From assembly GCF_000253255.1 (NCBI RefSeq), contig NC_015580.1, forward strand, positions 1,811,001 to 1,875,000: a DNA stretch of 64,000 nucleotides, given 5' to 3'. The DNA is from Novosphingobium sp. PP1Y. GTDB taxonomy: Bacteria; Pseudomonadota; Alphaproteobacteria; Sphingomonadales; Sphingomonadaceae. The notes under the pieces are model-generated. The model ran no database searches. It worked only from the letters and a program-made list of their open reading frames with translations, and was not told where the DNA came from. The translations under genes and the position numbers were made by a program. Of this stretch, positions 57,952 to 64,000 are shown piece after piece (the stretch's first letter is position 1; each line of letters opens with the position of its first letter).

Positions 57952-58596
57952 TCAGCCCAGCGTGCGAGGCAAGGCCTGGCGCACTGTCTCGACAGCGTCG
58001 AGCAGACCTGCGGCTTCTGCCGGGGCGAGGCCGCCACTGATCGACTTGCCGTTCTCGGCCCTGAACTTGAGCTGCCATGGCCTGCGGCTTTCAGGCGTGT
58101 AGCTTTCCGCGATCTCGCTCACGACCTGCTCCGGCAGTTCGAAGACGAGCCGTGTGTGCCGGTTGCACGCCCGGTGGATGGCGTCGACGGAGGGGCAGTC
58201 CTCCTTCCACTGCTCGGCGAACAGCAGGTCGGCCTGGGCGGTCTGCCCGCCGGCTTCGTAATTGACGCCGACCACGCGCGGGGTCGGGCCCGGATGCACC
58301 AGCTCGTGCCAAACCTGCCAGCGGACCGCGCCGGACTGTCGATCGACCAGCGCGCGCAGGTGGACGTCGCGAGCGTGGGCGCCGCCGATCGAGCGACCGC
58401 GATCCCATGCTTCGCGGGTGGACACGACGACATGGGGGGTGGCCGGATCGTCGTGGACCTTGACCTGCTCGCGAACCTCATCGGGAGTGAGCTGCGCCAA
58501 GGCGGCGGGAAGCCGGTCGTAGGCGAATGCGGAACCGGCCCCGGCGAAGGGCGCGATCGCCAGCGCCAAGGGCAGCAGCGAACGCGCGAGGATCAT
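57952..58596 (-). CDS. exported protein of unknown function
   Basis: 214 residues with a signal peptide (MILARSLLPLALAIAPFAGA to SAFAYD). The mature part reads as a compact alpha/beta domain: VKVHDDPATPHVVVSTREAW, VRWQVWHELVHPGPTPRVVG and TRLVFELPEQVVSEIAESY. Two cysteines (EDCPSVDAIHRAC) may pair. No known family was recognised. It overlaps the upstream small gene by four bases (ATGA), so the two likely work together in the periplasm. Confidence 0.65.
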   Translation of the reverse strand: MILARSLLPLALAIAPFAGAGSAFAYDRLPAALAQLTPDEVREQVKVHDDPATPHVVVSTREAWDRGRSIGGAHARDVHLRALVDRQSGAVRWQVWHELVHPGPTPRVVGVNYEAGGQTAQADLLFAEQWKEDCPSVDAIHRACNRHTRLVFELPEQVVSEIAESYTPESRRPWQLKFRAENGKSISGGLAPAEAAGLLDAVETVRQALPRTLG

Positions 58597-58910
58597 TGCG
58601 CGCTCTCTTCGCGTGCCGTCTCAAGTGCGAAGTCGGAGCGTGATGCTTCGCCTTGTGCCTTCACCAGGCGGTGGCGGCAGGAAGGGTTCTTGGTGGGGTG
58701 CGCGGCGCAGGAAAGCTTTGCCTGTTCGTTGCCTTTTGTTTCCGAGGAATTGATGCGGCTCATGCCGATCACGCCCTTGGCCTTGAGGAAGGGGCGATGC
58801 GGATAGGCCTGGGCTGCCGGAGCCGTTTCCATGCAGGCAAGGGCTGTCGCAGTGCAGGAAACGCCCGGGTTTGCGAGGGTGGAAATGGCGAAAAGCGCTG
58901 CCGAAAACAT
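58593..58910 (-). CDS. small exported protein of unknown function
   Basis: 105 residues from ATG 58910, after GGGAG. A hydrophobic N-terminus (MFSAALFAISTLANPG) looks like a signal peptide. Four cysteines are visible: GVSCTATALACMETA, KLSCAAHP and PSCRHRL, an even number that suits periplasmic disulphides. The tail is charged. The gene is joined to the next by a four-base overlap, and its upstream region carries the motif at 58978-58995. Family unknown. Confidence 0.6.
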   Translation of the reverse strand: MFSAALFAISTLANPGVSCTATALACMETAPAAQAYPHRPFLKAKGVIGMSRINSSETKGNEQAKLSCAAHPTKNPSCRHRLVKAQGEASRSDFALETAREESAQ

Positions 58911-58977
58911 TCTGTGCTCCCATGTGGAATCTCGATGGCTCCTGATTGGGAGTTCTTCGTGTCCTGGTTCCTTCGTC

Positions 58978-58995
58978 TCCGTGACGAATTGTTTC
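58978..58995 (-). promoter_or_regulatory. shared upstream motif, copy 2
   Basis: On the minus strand GAAACAATTCGTCACGGA, 67 bases upstream of the ATG at 58910. It is identical to the copy at 53263-53280 except for one base, in an otherwise unrelated intergenic region. Confidence 0.4.
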
Positions 58996-59071
58996 CGTGG
59001 CGCTATTTTCGGAAATGAACCGGAAAGGCTTCGCATGCGCCAGGGTCGGTTTGATCGTGCTGGTCTTCGGC

Positions 59072-59389
59072 TCAGTCCTTGCCGATAAGCGCCCTGATGC
59101 AGTCGGTCAGCTTGTCGATATCGGCGCGCGACATGGTGGTTTCGCCGGGCCGGTAGACAAGGCCTTCCTCCAGCATTCGCGCAGCCGCTCCCAACTCCGG
59201 ATAGCCCATGGTACCGGCCATGCCTGCGATCTTGTGCGCGGCAGCGATCAGTTCCATGCGCGCGATCTCGTCTTCAAGATCCTCGCGCAATGCCAGCAGG
59301 GCGGGCAGATTTCCGCGCAGGCGTTCCAAGAATCGCTGGCGCAGCGGAGCCAGCTTGTCTTCGAGGTCAGACACGGTCGACCAACTCAT
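59072..59389 (-). CDS. Hpt-domain phosphotransfer protein
   Basis: 105 residues, a lone four-helix Hpt domain with the phospho-His52 in the motif AAAHKIAGMAGTMGYPELG. Flanking helices (FLERLRGNLPALLALREDLE; ADIDKLTDCIRALIG) complete the bundle. It should shuttle phosphate between receivers. The start overlaps the end of the receiver gene by 23 bases, so it is tightly coupled to the hybrid kinase and receiver next to it. Confidence 0.88.
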   Translation of the reverse strand: MSWSTVSDLEDKLAPLRQRFLERLRGNLPALLALREDLEDEIARMELIAAAHKIAGMAGTMGYPELGAAARMLEEGLVYRPGETTMSRADIDKLTDCIRALIGKD

Positions 59390-59738
59390 GGACCTGTGTG
59401 GCCAGGGTCATCGCGTCGAATGGCTTGGCGATCACGCCCAGCGCTCCGAGCGACATCAGGTGCTGGCGTTCGTGCTCCTGCGCGCGGGCGGTGATGTAAA
59501 CGATCGGGACGCGGCTGCCGAAGCGCCTCCTGATTTCCGAATGGGTGGTCGGCCCGTCCATGTCGGGCATCATCATGTCGAGCAGGACAAGGTCGGGCGT
59601 CCATGTTTCGAGGATCGCCAGTGCTTCGGCGCCCGAGCCACAGGCGCGCACATGAAGCTCGGGATCGATCTCGAGCGCGATGGTTGCGACCTCGCGCAGG
59701 TCAGGCTCGTCGTCCACGTAGAGGATTTCGATGGTCAT
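59367..59738 (-). CDS. single-domain response regulator
   Basis: 123 residues, a lone receiver: acidic pocket LYVDDEPDL, phospho-acceptor Asp54 in LVLLDMMMPDMDGP, Thr in VYITARAQ and Lys in GVIAKPFDAM. No output domain. Its ATG overlaps the hybrid kinase stop by four bases, and its end overlaps the Hpt gene by 23 bases. It probably exchanges phosphate with the kinase or the Hpt protein. Confidence 0.9.
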   Translation of the reverse strand: MTIEILYVDDEPDLREVATIALEIDPELHVRACGSGAEALAILETWTPDLVLLDMMMPDMDGPTTHSEIRRRFGSRVPIVYITARAQEHERQHLMSLGALGVIAKPFDAMTLATQVHELVDRV

Positions 59739-62251
59739 GCGACGGTTTCCCGGGTGTCTGTCGGAGAGGTGAGGCTTTCGACGATGCCAACCAGCGCGCC
59801 GATCGGAGTCCGGGCCTTGGTCAGGTAGGCATCGACCGAACCGGCGGTTTCGGGATCGGCGTCCTGCGCGGAGAAGATCACGACCGGCAGCAACGGTTCG
59901 CCGTTGCGGTGCAGGTCGGGAAGCAGGGCGCTGCCGTCGCCGTCGGTCAGGGTAAGGTCCAGGATCGCCAGGTCGAAGCTGCGCTGGGCCAGTTCGCGCC
60001 GCGCCGCTGCCAGGCCATCCACGGTCACGACGTCGGCACGCCCTTCGAGGGCCTCGGCGACGATACGGGCGATATCGGGGTCATCCTCAAGGTGGAGGAC
60101 GCGAGGGCGCGTGCCGTCGAGGACTCGGGCGGCGGCATCGACGCTGTCGATCAGGCGCGTGACCTCGACCGGCTTGGACAGCCAGTCCAGAACGAGCGCG
60201 GCATCGCCTTCCATTTCATCGGGACCGGGCCTGCCGCCCAGCGCGAGAACCGGGGTTTGCGCGTGTTCGGCGGTCTCGCGCACCGTGCGGATGATTTCGA
60301 TCCCGGCGCCGTCCCGCAGCCCCATGTCGACCACGATGCCGTCATAAACGCTCTCGGCCAGTGCGTCTCGGACTTGTTCCATGTTGCCGACCAGTTTGAC
60401 CGCGTTCCCGGAGCGCCGCAGGGCCTCTGCGAAAGCGCTGGCCGCGATGTTACCGCACAGGAGCAGGCTCGCCTCGTGCCCCTGCTCTGTGATCCGGGGC
60501 CTTGCAATCATGGCGGGCAGGTCGACATGGAAACTCGTGCCCTCGTTGAGCTGGCTTTCGAAGCTCACTTCGCCGCCAAGGCGCTGGACGATCTCGCGCA
60601 CGATCGACAGGCCGAGGCCTGTCCCGCCCTTCTGCCGGGTGTCGGACGAGTCCGCCTGCGCGAACTTGCCGAAGATCCGGCTGCGGAATTCCTCGGGGAT
60701 GCCCAGCCCCTCATCGGCGAAAGACACGCGATGAGACCTGGTCCCGGGCGTGACCGTTACCGTGACGGTCCCCCCTTTGGGCGAGAACTTGATCGCATTC
60801 GACATCAGGTTGGCGAACACCTGGGCGAGGCGGTCCGGGTCGGCATTGATGAGCAGCGTTCCTTGCGGAGCCTTCAGTGCCAGCCGAACTCCGTAGCCAT
60901 CGGCGAAACTGCGGTTTGCCTCGATGGATTCCGCCAGCGCCGCGGTCAGGTCGATCTCGCGATTGTGGAACGGCATGCGCCCCGATTCGATCTTCTCGAT
61001 GTCGAGTATGTCGTTGATCAGGCGCACGAGGCGGTTGGCATTGTTCTGCGCGATCGAAATCAGCCTCCCGGCGCGCTCACTCAATTCTCCTGCTGCGCCG
61101 CCGCTGAGCAGGCCCAGCGATCCGGCGATCGAGGTGAGCGGTGTGCGCAGTTCATGGCTGACTGTCGAGACGAATTCGGACTTCAGCTGCTCGACGCGCT
61201 TTCGTTCGGTGATGTCGCGAATGACCGCCACGTAGCGCAGGCCTTCGTTCAGGACCATCGCAGAAAGCGCGATCTCTATGGGGAATTCGGTTCCGTCCTT
61301 GCGTTTGCCGGTGAGCTCGCGCGCTGTGCCCTGGTTGTCGCGCGACAGGTGTATTTCGCGCAGTTCGCGGGCGAACGCGCCGATCGCAGGCTGACCGGCG
61401 AACAGCATTGCCACGTCGCGGCGGTTCAGTTCGGCCTCGCGGAAGCCAAACAGGCGTGTCGTTGCGGCGTTGGAACTCTCGATCGAACCGCTGGGGTTGA
61501 GCGTGATGATACCATCCATGGCGTTTTCCAGCACTGCCTGGCGGCGCAGCGATACGTCCTCGAGCTGGATCAGGGCCTGTTCGCGGGCACGCAGGGTGCG
61601 CAGGATGGCAAATCCGGCAACGAGCAGCAGGGCCAGAAGCAGGAACAGCAGGCCGAAAGTCACCCGGCGCAGAGCCGAGATCGCCTGCTGCGAACGCGCG
61701 GAGACTTCGGTCAGCCGGTCGTTCTCGCGCTCGAGCAGGCTGGTGATATGGACCCGGATGCTGTCCATCAGCCGCTTGCCGTCCTTGTTGCGGATCAGGG
61801 CAACCGCGTCGCGATTGTCTCCTGACTTCTGCAGGGAAATGACTCGCTCGGTGAAATCGCGCTTGTGGTGCGAAAGCTCCGAAATCGCAGCCAGTTCGGT
61901 GAGGTCGTCAGGTTGCCCGGCGAAGGCTCGGCGCAGCGCCGGTTCGATGCGGGCGAGTTCGCGGGTACCCTTGTCGAAAGGCTGGAGAAACTCGGGATCG
62001 CCGGTCAGGACATAGCCGCGGCCACCGGTCTCGATGTCCTGATGGGCGGAAAACACCGAGAGGATGAGGTTGCGCTTCTCCTGGGTTTCGGCCTCGGCTG
62101 CAGCCAGCTTGTCGGTGGTCTGCACCTGTTCCTGCAGCAGCAGCGCGACACCGCCGATCAGCAGAGGCACGATCAGGGCGATGATCTTGGCGATACGCTG
62201 GCGCCAGGTCTCGCGCCGTGCGGATACCGAAGCGGCGAGAGATGTCTTCAT
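59735..62251 (-). CDS. hybrid sensor kinase: CHASE3-PAS-HisKA-HATPase-REC-REC
   Basis: 838 residues. TM1 is about 22-40, then a CHASE3-type periplasmic helix bundle (AHQDIETGGRGYVLTGDPEFL), TM2 about 196-216 (FGLLFLLLALLLVAGFAIL), a PAS domain (LENAMDGIITLNPSGSIESS), HisKA with the phospho-His in STVSHELRTPLTSIAGSLGL, HATPase (NLMSNAIKFSPKGG; GGTGLGLSIVREI), then two receivers. The first receiver lacks the acidic pair (ASLLLCGNIAA) but keeps Asp in VVDMGLRDG and Lys in LSKPVE; the second is intact (LHLEDDPDI; AILDLTLTDGDG). The receiver and Hpt genes follow, making a phosphorelay. Confidence 0.92.
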   Translation of the reverse strand: MKTSLAASVSARRETWRQRIAKIIALIVPLLIGGVALLLQEQVQTTDKLAAAEAETQEKRNLILSVFSAHQDIETGGRGYVLTGDPEFLQPFDKGTRELARIEPALRRAFAGQPDDLTELAAISELSHHKRDFTERVISLQKSGDNRDAVALIRNKDGKRLMDSIRVHITSLLERENDRLTEVSARSQQAISALRRVTFGLLFLLLALLLVAGFAILRTLRAREQALIQLEDVSLRRQAVLENAMDGIITLNPSGSIESSNAATTRLFGFREAELNRRDVAMLFAGQPAIGAFARELREIHLSRDNQGTARELTGKRKDGTEFPIEIALSAMVLNEGLRYVAVIRDITERKRVEQLKSEFVSTVSHELRTPLTSIAGSLGLLSGGAAGELSERAGRLISIAQNNANRLVRLINDILDIEKIESGRMPFHNREIDLTAALAESIEANRSFADGYGVRLALKAPQGTLLINADPDRLAQVFANLMSNAIKFSPKGGTVTVTVTPGTRSHRVSFADEGLGIPEEFRSRIFGKFAQADSSDTRQKGGTGLGLSIVREIVQRLGGEVSFESQLNEGTSFHVDLPAMIARPRITEQGHEASLLLCGNIAASAFAEALRRSGNAVKLVGNMEQVRDALAESVYDGIVVDMGLRDGAGIEIIRTVRETAEHAQTPVLALGGRPGPDEMEGDAALVLDWLSKPVEVTRLIDSVDAAARVLDGTRPRVLHLEDDPDIARIVAEALEGRADVVTVDGLAAARRELAQRSFDLAILDLTLTDGDGSALLPDLHRNGEPLLPVVIFSAQDADPETAGSVDAYLTKARTPIGALVGIVESLTSPTDTRETVA

Positions 62252-62335
62252 CTGGCGGCGTTCCTCCGGAAGGCGTGGACGTATTGCGCTCCGATGCGCC
62301 GCGGCGCTGGCTGCGGCACCGGCGCGGCAGGTGGG

Positions 62336-63040
62336 TCAGAATACGCGGCTGACACCGAGCGCCACGTAGGGCTTGACGTTGCGGCCCGCCTGGTCGGTCA
62401 CGCCGCCCGAGACAAGGCCCTGCCACTGGCCGGTCAGGCGGGTCGATGCGAAGCCGCCGATGCTGCGCCGGGTATAGCTGCGGTCGCCCTGGATGCCGCC
62501 CTCGACGCCAAGACGGGTGTCGCTGTCGCCATCGACCAGCGGACCGAAGCGGGCCTGAGCGATATAGGCGCGGTCGTTGATGCCCAGCGATCCGAACCAC
62601 GTGAGGCGCCAGGCGGTGCCAAGCGCGCCATCGGTCTGAACCGCGGCATCGATCCGCGTGCCGCGCAGGCGGTTGCCCGGATCGTCTGGCTTGAGGCTGG
62701 TGTCGGTCAGGCGCGGACCGGCCGAGAAGTTGGCCCATCCCCAGTTGCCCGATGTTTGATAGACGAGCGCGACTTCGGCATTCACGTAAGTGGCATCGAT
62801 GCGCTGTCCGCCCGCTTCGTAGCGGTATTCGCCGCCGCCGACGCCGGCGCGCAGGGCAAGTCCTTCGCCAAGGCGCGCACCGGGCAGGGCCACGACTGCG
62901 CCGGCATAGCCGTTGACGCCGTCACCCGCCGATCCTCCGGCATAGGCAACGCCGGAATCCTGCGCGAGGGCAGGCACGGCACATGCGAGCGCGCCAGCCA
63001 TGATAAGGCCGGCAGTCAGGAACTTGTTAGTCATGTTCAT
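62336..63040 (-). CDS. outer membrane protein, BcsS-like
   Basis: 234 residues from the ATG at 63040 (one at 63034 is equally possible). A signal peptide (MTNKFLTAGLIMAGALACAV to PALAQD) is followed by Gly/Ala-rich amphipathic strands and an ending in Phe (VALGVSRVF), the mark of an outer membrane barrel. The pattern of strands (GEYRYEAGGQRIDATYVNAE; GLQGDRSY-like GIQGDRSYTRRSIGGFAS) resembles the BcsS family linked to cellulose secretion, but no bcs gene is in the window. The family call is tentative. Confidence 0.5.
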   Translation of the reverse strand: MNMTNKFLTAGLIMAGALACAVPALAQDSGVAYAGGSAGDGVNGYAGAVVALPGARLGEGLALRAGVGGGEYRYEAGGQRIDATYVNAEVALVYQTSGNWGWANFSAGPRLTDTSLKPDDPGNRLRGTRIDAAVQTDGALGTAWRLTWFGSLGINDRAYIAQARFGPLVDGDSDTRLGVEGGIQGDRSYTRRSIGGFASTRLTGQWQGLVSGGVTDQAGRNVKPYVALGVSRVF

Positions 63041-63135
63041 TCGGCATTGGATCCTGGTCGACGGTGCTCCCGGCATTCGGAAAACACTGGCTCATTCCGC
63101 AACCTATCGAGAGTTGTTTGCCAAAAGGTAACCAT

Positions 63136-63155
63136 TTCCGAAGATAATTTCGGAA
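63136..63155. promoter_or_regulatory. inverted repeat in divergent promoter
   Basis: TTCCGAA (63136-63142) and TTCGGAA (63149-63155) are perfect inverted arms around GATAAT. The site lies between the BcsS-like gene and the receiver-phosphatase gene, 24 bases before the latter's ATG. Confidence 0.4.
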
Positions 63156-63178
63156 CGCCTTCGCAGTTGTCGGATCCG

Positions 63179-64000
63179 ATGCAGACCTTCCAATCCAGCC
63201 CCGTGCGCTATCATCTCGAAGTGCTGGTCGTCGATGACGATGACCTGATGAGCGATGTCCTCACGGTCCATCTCGAGGCGCTGGGCTGCAATGTCGCTTG
63301 TGCGGCGAGCGCGGAGGAAGCGCTTGCGCTGCTCGCGCGCAAGCCGGTCGACCTGCTGGTCACCGACTGGCAGATGCCGGGGATGGACGGGATCGAACTG
63401 GTCCGCCATGTCCGCGCCGGGCGTAGCGAGGACAGCTATCTTCACGTCGTGATGATGACCGCGCGCAACGATGAAGTCGTGATCCGCCGGGCCATGGAAG
63501 CGGGCGTCGACGATTTCTTCTTCAAGCCCTTTGAACAGGTCCAGCTCGAACTGGCGGTCCAAAGCGCGCAGCGCAACCGCCTGCTCCATCGCCGCCTGCA
63601 GCGCCGCAACAGCCTGCTGGAAGTGGCCCACCGCCGCACGCGTGAAGCGCTCGACCGGGTGCGCGCCGACCTTGATGCGGCCACGGCCCTGCATGCGCGG
63701 CTGCTGCCGGCCGAAGGGCTCGTGGGCGCTTTGAATTTCCGCCACCTCTATCGTCCTGCGGCAATGCTCGGCGGCGACTCGATCGGCGTATCGCCCTTGC
63801 GCGAGGGCGGGGCGCTGTTCTTCCTGATCGACGTGCGCGGCCACGGCGTGCCTGCAGCGCTCGACTCGTTCCACCTGCACCATCGCATCAAGCAGCTCCG
63901 CCCGAAGTCGCCCGACGATCTCGTGCAGTCGCTCGAATCGATCAACCGCGAGATCCTTGACCGCGGGGACGACAGCTATGCCACGATTGCATGCGGCATC
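63179..64000 (+). CDS. receiver-PP2C (SpoIIE-type) phosphatase, 3' partial
   Basis: 274 residues are visible and the frame is still open at the window edge. The receiver domain (about 12-130) has the acidic pocket VLVVDDDDLM, phospho-acceptor Asp63 in LVTDWQMPGMDG and Lys in FFFKPF. A linking coiled helix (RNRLLHRRLQRRNSLLEVAH) leads to a PP2C-like domain with its metal motifs, MLGGDSIGVSPL and FFLIDVRGHGVPAALDS. Such proteins act as phosphorylation-controlled Ser/Thr phosphatases on anti-sigma antagonists in partner-switching. The nearby phosphorelay (59072-62251) is a possible input. Confidence 0.88.
   Translation, partial: MQTFQSSPVRYHLEVLVVDDDDLMSDVLTVHLEALGCNVACAASAEEALALLARKPVDLLVTDWQMPGMDGIELVRHVRAGRSEDSYLHVVMMTARNDEVVIRRAMEAGVDDFFFKPFEQVQLELAVQSAQRNRLLHRRLQRRNSLLEVAHRRTREALDRVRADLDAATALHARLLPAEGLVGALNFRHLYRPAAMLGGDSIGVSPLREGGALFFLIDVRGHGVPAALDSFHLHHRIKQLRPKSPDDLVQSLESINREILDRGDDSYATIACGI

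Noticed and set aside
63104..63883. 259-residue minus-strand frame at the right edge
   Set aside because: It is antisense to the receiver-PP2C gene, which has all receiver and phosphatase motifs.

Overview
The window is a high-GC alphaproteobacterial chromosome segment, almost certainly from the order Sphingomonadales (Novosphingobium/Sphingobium-like). The pointers are the gene content and order (mdh-sucD-sucA-odhB-lpdA without sucC, TorF-type putative porins, UrcA-family protein, Rick_17kDa-type glycine-zipper protein, SleB-type cell wall hydrolase), GTTC-N7-GTTC-type SOS sites, and scattered copies of a CTTCGACAGGCTC palindromic repeat that I recall from sphingomonad genomes. No rRNA, tRNA, IS element or CRISPR array was seen.

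Layout. 0-8.2 kb: two related exported proteins (the first cut by the window edge), a TRIC/UPF0126 membrane protein, an M49-like lipoprotein peptidase, a quinone oxidoreductase, a VOC protein, an acyltransferase-3 and a TorF-type porin. 8.3-16.1 kb: a minus-strand TCA block mdh-sucD-sucA-odhB-lpdA, punctuated by a hairpin after sucD and an intrinsic terminator between odhB and lpdA. 16.6-23.4 kb: a cell wall hydrolase with a 15-bp tandem repeat in its leader, then a cobalamin riboswitch driving a B12 uptake operon (TonB receptor, binding protein, permease, ATPase, all joined by 4-base overlaps). 23.4-28.6 kb: an NsrR-like Rrf2 repressor divergent from a Vitreoscilla-type haemoglobin with two operator-like dyads between them, an RlpA, an M28 peptidase and small exported proteins. 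28.7-31.6 kb: uvrA with a LexA box just upstream. 31.7-33.2 kb: a strikingly AT-rich two-gene island (soluble protein plus 4-TM protein) of unknown function, the best candidate here for an undescribed system.

33.2-44.1 kb: a sphingomonad HTH protein whose frame runs antisense through a second rlpA, then argG, a cyclopropane fatty acid synthase, a pteridine-reductase-like SDR, a PhzF-family isomerase and a three-gene signalling unit (PAS histidine kinase, single-domain receiver, REC-GGDEF-EAL protein). 44.3-52.2 kb: a complete histidine utilisation locus, hutIHGU (overlapping, minus) divergent from hutFC, with a HutC-like operator between the arms; hutF plus hutG indicates the five-step route through N-formylglutamate. 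A short asparaginase-like gene follows hutU. 52.3-55.7 kb: a second TorF-type porin and a SulP transporter overlapping a beta-carbonic anhydrase, probably for bicarbonate uptake. 55.8-64 kb: an OmpR/EnvZ-like two-component pair, two small exported proteins, a phosphorelay set (hybrid kinase, receiver, Hpt), a BcsS-like outer membrane protein and the 5' part of a receiver-PP2C phosphatase running off the window.

All functional calls rest on motif recognition by eye. Start codons were chosen from Shine-Dalgarno spacing and family length where possible and are flagged when uncertain.
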